Source: Candidatus Bathyarchaeota archaeon (lineage in GTDB: Archaea > Thermoproteota > Bathyarchaeia > TCS64). From it: 64,000 nt of DNA. The translations under genes were made by a program, and so were the position numbers. The stretch covers positions 4,137-68,136 of the forward strand of contig JAGTQU010000006.1 in the NCBI GenBank assembly GCA_018396695.1. The letters run 5' to 3'. The notes under the pieces are model-generated. The model was not told where the DNA came from, did no database searches, and was given only the letters and a program-made list of their open reading frames with translations. Every line of letters starts with the position of its first letter. Position 1 is the stretch's first letter. Of the stretch, positions 53,365 to 62,299 are shown one piece after another.

Positions 53365-56106
53365 TCAAGCGATCTTTAAGGTTTCAGATGCGTATTTCCG
53401 CCTTTTAATTAGTTTTCCAGGCATTATTAGGAAGGCTGTTGAAGCTCCCAGTATGGTTAGAAGTAGCAGGTAAGGATTTAGAGCGGTTACATGGAAGATT
53501 TCTTGGAGTGGTTCAAAATAGATTATTGCAAATTGCATCGCTATCGAGACGATTACTGAGAGGAAAAGCATCTTATTCTCCGAGAATCCTCTCCAACCTA
53601 ACGCGAATATATGATGTGTCTCCGACCTACATTGGTATGCCAGAATAAATTCGAAGAAGACGATGGCTGTGAAAGATACGCTTCGAGCGAGGGCGATATC
53701 TTTTGTAGTTAAGTAAACCCATACGAATGGAATGAAATTCGAGACGAAGTCTACTGTTGATGAGAATATTATAAACCTCCAGAAGCGGTTTAGAAGCCCT
53801 TCCTTCGGATCTCTTGGCGGAAACTTCATGATCTCAGGATCCTTAGGGTCTATGCTCAGAGCTACTGCAGGTAATCCGTCTGTTACAAGGTTTATCCATA
53901 GTATATGAATTGGAAGGTATGGTATAGGAATCCCCATAAGCGCTGCCACTGTGACCTCCATAAACTCATCAAAGTTGGCGCTGAGCATTAGCCTTACATA
54001 TTTTGTGATATTATCGTAGATGTGTCTCCCCCCTTCAACTGCTTTCACAATCGTCGCAAAATTATCGTCTTCAAGGATCATATCTGATGCTTCTTTAGTA
54101 ACATCTGTCCCCTTGATACCCATGGCGACACCTATGTCAGCTACTTTCAAAGCCGGAGCATCATTTACACCATCCCCTGTCATAGCAACTATGTGTCCTC
54201 TCCTCTTCAGCGACTGAGCTATGCGCATCTTGTGCTCCGGGGAAACTCTCGCAAATACTAGAACTCCATCTATTACCTTATCCAGATACTCGTCGCTCAT
54301 CTTCGCTAAATCTTCTCCAGTCAATACAGATGCAGAGGTCTCGTCATGGAGTATACCAATCTGCTTTGCTATTGCTATAGCAGTCGTTTTATGATCCCCA
54401 GTAACCATCACAGATCTTATGCCAGCTTGCCTGCAAAGCTTGATAGCAGCGCTCACTTCCTCCCTAGGTGGATCAATCATACCCACTAACCCTACAAAGA
54501 TTAGATCAGATTCTATCTCCTCAACTTTATAGTCTGTAAGGTTTGAAGAAACTTTTTTGTAAGCTAATGCCAGAACCCTAAGAGCATTCTCCGCCATCTC
54601 CACCGTCTTTGAGAGGATAAGCTTCTCATCCTCTAAGTTAAGAGGTCTAACCCTTTCATCTTCATAGATTTTGGTGCATTTTGTTAACACCATCTCAGGC
54701 GCGCCTTTAACATAGGCAACATTGTCCCCTTCAGGCGTTTTATGTATAGAGCTCATCATCTTTCTGCTTGAGTCGAAAGGAATTTCATGGATCCTAGGAT
54801 ATTCTTTTAGCAGATCTTCACTCCATAAGCCTGCCTTCGCCGCAACGACTAGTAGAGCACCCTCAGTTGGATCTCCGAAGATGCTCCAATTGTTATTCTC
54901 TTCATGGAGATGAGCATCATTGCAAAGCGCTCCAATACTTAGTAGAAGCTTGAGTTGCCCATCTTCGATTGGGTTAAGTTCCATTCCCTGGTTTAGGAAT
55001 ACTCCTTCCGGCATATACCCTGAGCCAGTAACTGTAATCTCTTTTCGGTTAGCGTATATTTTCGATACAGTCATCTCATTTTTCGTCAATGTTCCGGTTT
55101 TATCAGAGCATATTACGGTGGTGCTGCCTAAGGTTTCAACGGAAGCTAGTTTCCGAATTATTGACTTCTGTTTCGCCATCCTTGATACTCCTAACGCGAG
55201 GGTTATCGTTAGTACTGCTGGCAATCCTTCAGGGATGGCCGATACTGCTAGGCTTACTGAGGTGAGGAAGAGGTCTTCAAAATCGGTTTGATGAACCAAT
55301 AAGCCTAACAAGAATACAAATATTGTGAGGATTACTGAGATCGTGCCCAACTGGCGCCCCATCTTCTCCATCTTCTGCTTCATCGGAGGAGCTTCCTCTT
55401 CGATTTCTTGAACCAAACCTGCAATATTACCGAACTCTGTCCTCATTCCTGTTTCAGTAACTACCGCCTTCGCACGCCCTTCGGTTATAATAGTTCCCAT
55501 GAAGAGCATATTCTTCCGATCGGTGACCACAGTATTCTCTGGAAGTTCTCCAAGTTGTTTTGAAACCGGGGTTGATTCGCCAGTTAACGCCGCCTCGTCT
55601 ACTCTCAGGCTTGCAGCCTCTATTAACCTAGCATCCGCGGGCACACGGGTACCTGCATCCAAGAGAATAATGTCTCCTGGAACCAGGTTCTTCGAATCTA
55701 TCTTCTGCTCTACTCCCCTTCTAAACACTATAACTTGTGGAGCAACCATGCGTTTCAGGGCTTCCAGAGCTTTCTCAGCGCGGTATTCCTGCACGAATCC
55801 TAGAATCGCATTCATAATCACGATTGCTATAATGACGTAAGTATCAGTGTAGGGTTCACCCTTCAAATGGGAGATATAAGCTGAGACGATGGCGGAGATG
55901 ATTAGAATTATAACTAGAATGCTTGTAAATTGGTTTAGAAACATCTTCAACGGAGACTCTTTTTTCTCCTCCCTGATCTCGTTTAAACCATACTGGTCTA
56001 ATCTATGCCGCACTTTTTCTTCGTCTAATCCGTTTTCATTCGTCCCTAGTTTTTCGAATATTTCTTTCAGGGGAATAGCGTGCCAAGATACTTTTTCCAC
56101 ACTCAT
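53365..56106 (-). CDS. P-type Ca2+-type cation ATPase (SERCA/PMA-like)
   Basis: The protein is about 913 aa, with actuator TGES (ALTGESTPVSKQ), CSDKTGTLTKNEMT with the phosphorylated Asp, TGDGVNDAPALKVADIGVAMG, and PEGLPAVLTITLALG in TM4, the Ca2+-ATPase-like pattern. It probably exports Ca2+, although Na+/K+ or Mn2+ transport cannot be excluded. The start ATG at 56106 is preferred to the TTG at 56133. It is distinct in motifs from the MgtA-like ATPase at 2436. Confidence 0.91.
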   Translation of the reverse strand: MSVEKVSWHAIPLKEIFEKLGTNENGLDEEKVRHRLDQYGLNEIREEKKESPLKMFLNQFTSILVIILIISAIVSAYISHLKGEPYTDTYVIIAIVIMNAILGFVQEYRAEKALEALKRMVAPQVIVFRRGVEQKIDSKNLVPGDIILLDAGTRVPADARLIEAASLRVDEAALTGESTPVSKQLGELPENTVVTDRKNMLFMGTIITEGRAKAVVTETGMRTEFGNIAGLVQEIEEEAPPMKQKMEKMGRQLGTISVILTIFVFLLGLLVHQTDFEDLFLTSVSLAVSAIPEGLPAVLTITLALGVSRMAKQKSIIRKLASVETLGSTTVICSDKTGTLTKNEMTVSKIYANRKEITVTGSGYMPEGVFLNQGMELNPIEDGQLKLLLSIGALCNDAHLHEENNNWSIFGDPTEGALLVVAAKAGLWSEDLLKEYPRIHEIPFDSSRKMMSSIHKTPEGDNVAYVKGAPEMVLTKCTKIYEDERVRPLNLEDEKLILSKTVEMAENALRVLALAYKKVSSNLTDYKVEEIESDLIFVGLVGMIDPPREEVSAAIKLCRQAGIRSVMVTGDHKTTAIAIAKQIGILHDETSASVLTGEDLAKMSDEYLDKVIDGVLVFARVSPEHKMRIAQSLKRRGHIVAMTGDGVNDAPALKVADIGVAMGIKGTDVTKEASDMILEDDNFATIVKAVEGGRHIYDNITKYVRLMLSANFDEFMEVTVAALMGIPIPYLPIHILWINLVTDGLPAVALSIDPKDPEIMKFPPRDPKEGLLNRFWRFIIFSSTVDFVSNFIPFVWVYLTTKDIALARSVSFTAIVFFEFILAYQCRSETHHIFALGWRGFSENKMLFLSVIVSIAMQFAIIYFEPLQEIFHVTALNPYLLLLTILGASTAFLIMPGKLIKRRKYASETLKIA

Positions 56107-56185
56107 CTCCGCCCTATCTTTAAAGATCTTCAAAAAGAGCCGTATTTGAAACTTAAAATTTTATCGATTAAAGAGTTTTACATGA

Positions 56186-56620
56186 TTAAACCATATCCGC
56201 ACGTGTGATCTCTAAATGATCTTTTTGCCTCAGATAGATAACTGGAATCTTCTCGTTTATCAATACATGTTTAAGCTCAGAGTCATTTGTTGCTACGGGG
56301 CACTCTAATTTTTTTGCTAATCTTATTATCGAGTCATCAACAGTTCTTTTCTTAAACTCCTCCACCTGCTTCAGCTCACACTTTTCAGTTAATGAAAGAG
56401 CGAAATCTATTTTCTTTACCATCGATGGTTTAGCTTTACTTCTAAGAACCCTCAACTCTTCGATAACTGTGGTGGGAACGATGCATTTTACCCGGCCTTC
56501 AAAAAGACGCTCCAATTCTTCGAAAATATCTATACCAAACTTTGAAGGAATGAATAAAAAATTAGTGTCTAAAATCACAGTTCTAACTTGCTTAGAATCG
56601 GATCCTGTCAAATTAACCAC
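56186..56620 (-). CDS. PIN-domain endonuclease (Fcf1/Utp24-like)
   Basis: The 144-aa protein has the PIN acidic residues ILDTNFLFIPSKF, VEEL in TTVIEELRVL, DDSIIRLAKKL and VATNDSELKH. COG1412-type archaeal PIN proteins resemble the eukaryotic rRNA-processing nuclease Fcf1/Utp24 and often neighbour aIF2-gamma, as here (8-bp overlap). A role in pre-rRNA or other RNA cleavage is inferred, and no antitoxin gene is adjacent. Confidence 0.87.
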   Translation of the reverse strand: MVNLTGSDSKQVRTVILDTNFLFIPSKFGIDIFEELERLFEGRVKCIVPTTVIEELRVLRSKAKPSMVKKIDFALSLTEKCELKQVEEFKKRTVDDSIIRLAKKLECPVATNDSELKHVLINEKIPVIYLRQKDHLEITRADMV

Positions 56621-57851
56621 TCAAAACTCCGACGCCTATAAGCCTCCATCTTCCACTGATTCGGCGACTTATTGCAACTCTGTCGCCACGTTCTCCACAA
56701 ATTGGTATCGAGAGATTAGCTTCTAGCCGATCCTTAGATATATGAGACACGACGCCTGTGGTTTTAGATGTTCCGACATTAAATAAGAGGGTCTCCCCCC
56801 TGCTTATTTCTTCTACCTTCTCCATTTCCTGGCTTCCGACGATCGTCTTGAATATACTTACATCCATAGTTAGTTCATTGAGTACTGGAGGAAGAGTCCC
56901 AGGTTTACCTATAATGCTTCCTACGAGGCCGTCCGATTTTGTGATAGAGGGATCGAGAGTGGTGCCTATGCCTACGAGGCCGCCTGGAAGCGCCTCCTCA
57001 ACCGCAGCGCCTCCAGCATGCAACCCGACTATCTCGGTGAATAACTCATGCATCACCAGCTTATTTTTCTCTCTTATCGGCAACCCTGGCTTCACCTCTA
57101 CTTCATCTCCAACCTTGAACTTCCCTTGGATAATCGACCCTCCTATGACTCCTCCTCGAAGGTCTTCAACTTGAGTTCCAGGCTTGTTAACGTCGAAACT
57201 TCTTAGAATATACATTCTGGGAGGTTTTGACAAGTCGCGTTCAGGGGTCTGGATGTATTTCTCCATCGCACTCAATAGAGCATCAATGTTCACCTTGTGC
57301 TGGGCTGAAACCGGAATGATAGGTGCGTTCTCAGCCACAGAGCCTTTAACAAATTTTTTAATCTCATTAAAGTTTCTTATCGAATCCTCGCGGGAGACTA
57401 TATCTATCTTATTCTGAACTATCACAATCTTTTTTATCCCGATAATATCTACTGCAGCTAAATGTTCTCTCGTCTGAGGCTGAGGGCACTTCTCATCAGC
57501 GGCTATAACAAGGAGAGCCCCATCCATCACCGCTGCTCCGCTCAGCATCGTCGCCATCAAGATCTCATGGCCTGGGGAGTCAACAAAGCTGATGGCTCTT
57601 TGAAACTCTGTTTCACTCTCACATTTATCACATTTAGGGGAAGTGCAGTAACACTCTTGGTCATCGCATTTGATGCATTTGTAGATGGCTGTGTCAGCGT
57701 ACCCTAGCTTTATTGTGATACCTCTCTTTAATTCTTCACTGTGGCGTGAAGCCCAGATGCCAGTAAGCGACTGCACTAGAGTTGTCTTCCCATGATCAAC
57801 ATGCCCTATCGTCCCTATATTTATCTCAGGCTGCTTCGGAAGCTTAACTAT
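56613..57851 (-). CDS. eif2g: Translation initiation factor aIF2, gamma subunit (probable ATA start)
   Basis: The 412-aa GTPase has GHVDHGKTTLVQSLTG, SEELKRGITIKLGYADTAIY, a zinc knuckle (CIKCDDQECYCTSPKCDKC), DSPGHEILMATMLSGAAV and NKID. It delivers initiator tRNA to the small subunit. The first ATG/GTG/TTG in frame (57776) lies inside the P-loop domain. Upstream, the frame still encodes VKLPKQPEINIGTIGHVDHG, which matches aIF2-gamma N-termini, and before it the frame is closed by TAA near 57898. The best model is an ATA at 57851 with GAGAGG eight bases before it and a TATA box at 57899-57906. Confidence 0.9.
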   Translation of the reverse strand: MVKLPKQPEINIGTIGHVDHGKTTLVQSLTGIWASRHSEELKRGITIKLGYADTAIYKCIKCDDQECYCTSPKCDKCESETEFQRAISFVDSPGHEILMATMLSGAAVMDGALLVIAADEKCPQPQTREHLAAVDIIGIKKIVIVQNKIDIVSREDSIRNFNEIKKFVKGSVAENAPIIPVSAQHKVNIDALLSAMEKYIQTPERDLSKPPRMYILRSFDVNKPGTQVEDLRGGVIGGSIIQGKFKVGDEVEVKPGLPIREKNKLVMHELFTEIVGLHAGGAAVEEALPGGLVGIGTTLDPSITKSDGLVGSIIGKPGTLPPVLNELTMDVSIFKTIVGSQEMEKVEEISRGETLLFNVGTSKTTGVVSHISKDRLEANLSIPICGERGDRVAISRRISGRWRLIGVGVLSG

Positions 57852-57898
57852 CTCAGATCCCTCTCCTGACTCGATTACTGTAACTGTAACGAAATAAT

Positions 57899-57906
57899 CT
57901 TATAAA
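57899..57906 (-). promoter_or_regulatory. TATA box of the aIF2-gamma gene
   Basis: TTTATAAG on the minus strand. The expected transcription start, about 25-28 nt downstream, leaves a short leader that contains GAGAGGG ahead of the ATA codon at 57851. Confidence 0.65.
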
Positions 57907-58010
57907 CTTGAAGATTTCGAATTTAAGCTACGTATCTATTTTCCAGAGCAGGTCCGATTAATAGGTTGACAACGAAGCTTCAGCTTATTGAATATTGAAG
58001 AAGAGGTGGG

Positions 58011-58391
58011 TCAATTCTTTTTCTTTACTTTCAAACGATCAGCCTTTTCAACTGCTTCAACTATCTTAAAGTTTAAGAAGAGGGTCTCAGGTGTAACCGT
58101 GTTACCTCTTAAAATCTTCCTCCGTCTCTCTCCTTTCCTCTCTGGCTTATATCCTACTCCACCGCTTAGGATAGCGTATTTCTTTCCCCCTCCATGAACA
58201 TCTGGTCTCATCGGGATCCCATCTTTATCACATCCTCCTGTTAATTGCAACTTCTTTCCGGGAAGGTTAGCTATTGTCCCATCGATCACTTCTCCAATAC
58301 GTCTACCGATGAGTGGAGAGAGTCTACTCTCATCGACCTCAACTTTCTGAGTCTTCCCTGTCTTAGGGTCAGAGACCATTAACACAGGCAT
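58011..58391 (-). CDS. rps6e: 30S ribosomal protein eS6
   Basis: The 126-aa protein has the eS6 segments VSDPKTGKTQKVEV, IGRRIGEVIDG, GCDKDGIPMRPDVHGGGK and GVGYKPERKGERRRKILRGN. AGGTGA lies nine bases before the ATG. It is the second gene of the infB-eS6-aIF2-gamma-PIN minus-strand run, a usual translation cluster. Confidence 0.95.
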   Translation of the reverse strand: MPVLMVSDPKTGKTQKVEVDESRLSPLIGRRIGEVIDGTIANLPGKKLQLTGGCDKDGIPMRPDVHGGGKKYAILSGGVGYKPERKGERRRKILRGNTVTPETLFLNFKIVEAVEKADRLKVKKKN

Positions 58392-58401
58392 CTTTTTTCA
58401 C

Positions 58402-60221
58402 CTACACTGCCCACATCGCATCTTTTTTCCTCTTAATCTCGATGAGTTCATCGAGGGCTTGCATATCATTCACCGTAAGCCTCATAGCAAACCTCATCTT
58501 CAGCTTTCTAGCTTGATCTTCTGGAATATCCACAAATAGGATATCCTTCTCTTTTATATGTCTACCGAATATTGGCTTAGGCATAGAAACAGCTACTTCC
58601 ATCCCCTCAAAGGCTTGAGAGATAGGTTGACCAGACTCCTGGATCTGAGTTATCTTACCCAGCCTCTCTCCCTCTCTGTTCACGATGTCAACGTTCGGCG
58701 TCAACTTTCCAGATAACACCCTAACACCGAATATTGCAGGGTTTGATCTGCGAAAAACGAAACCCTCCATCACCTCTGCTTTACCCGGCTGCGTTAGACT
58801 CTCGAACTCCTGTCTCTCTTTCATTTCCTTCTCAGACTCCATCCACCTCATATAGTCGTCTATTAAATTGTATATGATATTGCTCCGGAAGATCGGTATC
58901 TTCTGATCAACTGCCTCGCGTTCAGCATCAGGAAGAGCCTTCACGTCAAATGCGAGAATCGCTGCCAGAAGTGGATCGCTATACTTAACTGAGACCGCCT
59001 CCATAACATCCCGCTTCGAAACATCTCCTATATCTGCTAGCCTTATCGTCACGCCTTTTGCATGTAAACTCTCTATCAACGCCTCAAGAGAGCCAAGAGT
59101 ATTCGTTTTAACTACTACACCTTTTTTATCACTCGATATTCTCAGCCTCTCGACCTCTGAACTTACCTCTTTCAGAGCCTCTTCCAATGTTAAACCCACT
59201 CCAACTGCTAGTAGAGGCGCTCCAGGTATTGCGTCTTCCAGGTTTGAAGCGGCTATCTTAACTCCTGCTGCTGCAGTCACCTCTGAAATAGTATTAAACT
59301 TTTTTCTAGGATCCCTGATCTCGTCTAGAGGCTGAGGCATAAGGATCGCGCGAATGTTTGTCTGTATAGGTCCATTCTTTCCCCCGATTACGATTTTATC
59401 TTCTTGTTTTAGAACGCCATCGTAGATGATTGCGTTCAGGGTGATCCCTAGACCCGGCTCCTCTTTCACCTCTAAAACCGTCCCCCTAGCAGGTCCAAAA
59501 CCTACGTTAAGCTTATCTTGAAGATATTGTTGGGTTAAACCTATCAGGACGGCTAAAAGCTCACCTATACCTTCGCCCGTTTTCGCACTTACAGGGATTA
59601 TGGTGACTTCTCTAGTGAAGTTCTTTACTTTATCGAATCTATCTGCTCTGAAGCCTATACGTGAGAGTGCGCCGATCATGTTGTATATTCTCGCGTCAAG
59701 GTCTTCTCTCACTAGAGTCTCCTGGCTCGAATAGGATCTCATGAATAACTCGTCTGGTTTGCTTTTCCAACCGTGTATCAGATCAAGTTTATTCGCAGCA
59801 ACGATGAATGGCGTTCTCCTAGATTTGAGGATCTCGATTGACTCATAAGTCTGATTCTCGAATCCGTGCATTAGATCGATAACTAGGATGGCGATATCCG
59901 CAACCGAGCCTCCACGCCTCCTAAGGTTAGCGAAAGCCTCATGGCCTGGGGTGTCTACAACTAATAGGCCAGGGATATTAATTGAGACTTTAAAATCTTT
60001 CATTAATTTTTGGGTTATAGCAACTAGGGTTTCAAGTGGAAAGAAACTTGCTCCTATCTGTTGAGTCATCCCTCCAGCTTCTCTAAGCTGGACAGCGGTT
60101 CCCCTAATCTTATCAAGAAGCGAAGTCTTCCCAGTGTCGAATGGCATCCGAAGAGCAGTTACTCTATCGGATCATGCCCGAGCATACACACTATTGGCTG
60201 TCTAAGAGGCAAGCTTAACAC
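58402..60221 (-). CDS. infB: Translation initiation factor aIF5B, gene split by an intron
   Basis: aIF5B is a GTPase that helps join the ribosomal subunits. Exon 1 (60173-60221, GTG start) encodes LSLPLRQPIVCMLGH plus one base. Exon 2 (58402-60140) continues VDTGKTSLLDKIRG, DTPGHEAFANLRRRGG and NKLDLIHG to the C-terminal domain ending IEIKRKKDAMWAV. Joining the exons restores GHVDTGKT and gives 595 aa, the usual length. Read straight through, the frame is broken by stops within the intron and the P-loop is lost. The first ATG in exon 2 (60147) lies in the intron and would not give a working protein. GTG at 60221 lies 13 nt after the expected transcription start for a TATA-like TTTTAAAG. It is divergent from the MBL-fold gene. 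Confidence 0.95.
60141..60172 (-). other. Archaeal bulge-helix-bulge intron (32 nt) in aIF5B
   Basis: The intron is 32 nt (minus strand, 60172 down to 60141), begins ATCCGATAGAG and ends GGATGCCAT. Its junctions form an ideal BHB: outer pairs UCG/CGA, central helix GGCA/UGCC (4 bp), a 3-nt bulge UGA on the 5' strand, a 3-nt bulge AUU on the 3' strand, and an inner helix UCCGA/UCGGA followed by AGAG/CUCU and a small loop. Cleaving after the second base of each bulge removes exactly the bases that break GHVDTGKT. Splicing endonuclease is the expected enzyme. Confidence 0.93.
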
Positions 60222-60431
60222 CGTTCAAAAAGTTGTAGAGGAGGCTAATATACCTTTAAAATATGCAGTGTAGAAACTGCCATATTGTTATTGAAATGCT
60301 TATATTAGGCGTCAAACTTTCAGTATGAGACAGGGTTAAACTTAGTTTCTCTTTTAAGATTGATAGAGTCTACTTGCGTCATCTTTTTATAAAGATTAAT
60401 CATCTATTTTAACCAACTGATCTGATTATAG

Positions 60432-61076
60432 GTGTCTGATTTGAAATTAAAATGGCTTGGGCATGCTAGTTGGAAGATCACTACAGATGATAAAGTGATT
60501 TACGTGGATCCGTACCAGGGAGAATATGATGAGGAGGCAGATATCATTCTTGCAAGCCACTCTCACCAGGATCATTTCGATCCTAAAAAGGTGAAACTCA
60601 TTAGGGGAGAAAAAACAGTAGTGATTGCCCCCTCTGATGTTGCTTCAAAGGTTAATTATCCAGTTAAAAGCTTGAAGCCTAACGAGGAGGCAACCTTTGG
60701 TAAAGTTACGATCAAGGCTGTTGAAGCATATAACTATAAACGCTTTAGGTCTCCCGGGAACCCGTTCCATCCTAAGGGGTTTGGAGTAGGTTATTTAATA
60801 AAAACTGAAGGTAAAGTCGTATATCATGCTGGAGATACGGATTTTATACCTGAAATGAAAGATCTGAAGGGTTTAGACCTTGTTCTTGTGCCAAGTGGAG
60901 GCACATATACCATGGACAATGCCGAGGCGGCCCAGGCGGTTATCGCTATGCATCCGAAGATCACCATCCCCATGCATATCTGGGATACGAACCCTGGCGA
61001 GTTTAAGAGGATGGTCGAGTCCGAGTCAGACATAAAGGTATCAGTCCTCAGGCCAGGAGAGACGTTCGAGTTATAG
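60432..61076 (+). CDS. MBL-fold metal-dependent hydrolase (UPF0173-like)
   Basis: The 214-aa protein has LKWLGHASWKI, the metal-binding SHSHQDHFD, and later YHAGDTDFIPEM and MHIWDTNPGEF, characteristic of UPF0173/UlaG-like metallo-beta-lactamase-fold hydrolases. The substrate is unknown. GTG start; a TATA-like ATTTTAACC lies about 25 nt upstream, so it is probably leaderless. Confidence 0.9.
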   Translation: MSDLKLKWLGHASWKITTDDKVIYVDPYQGEYDEEADIILASHSHQDHFDPKKVKLIRGEKTVVIAPSDVASKVNYPVKSLKPNEEATFGKVTIKAVEAYNYKRFRSPGNPFHPKGFGVGYLIKTEGKVVYHAGDTDFIPEMKDLKGLDLVLVPSGGTYTMDNAEAAQAVIAMHPKITIPMHIWDTNPGEFKRMVESESDIKVSVLRPGETFEL

Positions 61077-61379
61077 TCCTCCTTTTAAATTCCATAAAGT
61101 GAAAACACTTACACGCGAGTTTCTAGGGTTTATTGTCGAAGAGTATGGAGGCTAAAAAATCCTTAACTTATTTGGATTAAAATTACAATAAATTTGAAAA
61201 ATATGAGACCCGAATAATGAGCAGATAGCCATTTTTTCATTTCGGCAATTTAATGCGATCTTAATAGTATATGGCTAAACCCAATCTAGCAATTTTGATG
61301 GCGAAAAATCCTCTAAAATCCCTTTCAATTATTCTTGAACCAAATAACTGAAAGAATCAAAATGTTTTTTCCCGTTCTA
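61077..61379. other. Intergenic stretch of about 300 bp
   Basis: A/T-rich, without an open frame, tRNA or repeat that I could see. It lies between the MBL-fold gene and the minus-strand tRNA-Pro and may include their 3' flanks. Confidence 0.5.
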
Positions 61380-61454
61380 TGGGGCCGAGGGATTTGAACC
61401 CTCGACCTCGCACGCCCCAGGCGCGAATCTTACACCAAGCTGGACCACGGCCCC
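61380..61454 (-). tRNA. tRNA-Pro (anticodon GGG)
   Basis: The minus-strand cloverleaf has acceptor GGGGCCG with CGGCCCC and discriminator A, anticodon loop CTGGGGC holding GGG between CGCGC and GTGCG, and T-arm GAGGG-TTCAAAT-CCCTC. It has no intron and no encoded CCA. TATA-like AAATATTTAAG lies about 40 nt upstream of the 5' end. It is recognised by the ProRS encoded at 34.7-36.2 kb. Confidence 0.97.
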
Positions 61455-61537
61455 TTGGCCTGAAATCATTCGTTCACAGCTATGACTTAAATATTTATGT
61501 AATGAGGTGTTCTATAATTAAGCTTTTGAAGAGTTGT

Positions 61538-62299
61538 TTAAATTTCCAGAGACAAAAGTTTGATCAAGGATTCATAATTTTCTTCATTTTTAGAATCCTT
61601 ATATTTCTTTAACAGTTCTGTGAGCTGCCTTTTCTGCGGAATATGAAGCAGTCTGCCTATAGTTTCCCTGTTTTTTTTATTGAAATAGAAATAGTTGATT
61701 AAAGACTGTAGGTTAGATGGTTTTCGCATCAAACTCGCTGACTCAAAATCAATTATCACTGGGCACTCCCCCTTTATGATAATGTGTTTAGGTGCTCGGC
61801 TCAGTTCTCCATGGTCTAAGCCGATCTCGTCGAGTTTTCTCGCCTGCTGCATCAGATTCTTCATTATTCTAGCAAGAGTTCTTTTCTGCGAAGATTCCAG
61901 CCTTAATAGCCAGTCTTGAAAATACTCTCCTTCAACAAACTCCATGATTATGAAGTTATTGGATGAAACCAGTAATCTGGGTCCAACGTTAACCAGATTC
62001 GCTAATCTAAGCTTCTCCGCCTCATGGTCCATGGAGCATCTACTCGAGTCGGTTCGCCTCATCTTGAGAGCAACTAATCTACCATTGAAACAAGCTGCCG
62101 TTACGATACTCGTCTTTCCTTTGCCTAAAATAGGTAAACCATTAAGGCTATGTCTACCCCTTAGTTCAATTCCGTCGACTCTGAGCGTTTCGAGCTCGCG
62201 CAGTCTTTCTTCAGCCTCTTTTTCATCAAACCTAGGATAACAGATCAGAGGAGCTGCTTTACTTTTCAGAATATTCTCAATAGGTATGAATTCAGTCAA
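61538..62299 (-). CDS. Predicted Ser/Thr protein kinase (COG2112-type)
   Basis: The 253-aa protein has a glycine-rich ILGKGKTSIVTAACFNGRLV with Lys in ALKMRR, a Bud32/RIO-like active loop GLDHGELSRAPKHII (HGE in place of HRD) and VIIDFESAS in place of DFG. Archaeal COG2112 kinases are minimal kinases of unknown substrate. It overlaps the CCA gene by eight bases on the same strand, so the two are co-transcribed and a link with tRNA maturation is possible. Confidence 0.8.
   Translation of the reverse strand: MTEFIPIENILKSKAAPLICYPRFDEKEAEERLRELETLRVDGIELRGRHSLNGLPILGKGKTSIVTAACFNGRLVALKMRRTDSSRCSMDHEAEKLRLANLVNVGPRLLVSSNNFIIMEFVEGEYFQDWLLRLESSQKRTLARIMKNLMQQARKLDEIGLDHGELSRAPKHIIIKGECPVIIDFESASLMRKPSNLQSLINYFYFNKKNRETIGRLLHIPQKRQLTELLKKYKDSKNEENYESLIKLLSLEI

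Noticed and set aside
57830-57984. A bulge-helix-bulge-like pairing upstream of aIF2-gamma (GCUG-AAG-CUUCG with CGAAG-CAGC)
   Set aside because: The outer helix does not form, the upstream exon would have a stop two codons before the junction, and the unspliced frame already matches the aIF2-gamma N-terminus.
60147-60221. Starting aIF5B at the ATG at 60147
   Set aside because: That ATG lies within the intron and gives PFDTGKT in place of GHVDTGKT, losing the first P-loop residues of an essential GTPase.
61379-61612. Plus-strand frame across the tRNA-Pro gene
   Set aside because: It is antisense to a complete tRNA and its sequence is a by-product of the tRNA bases.
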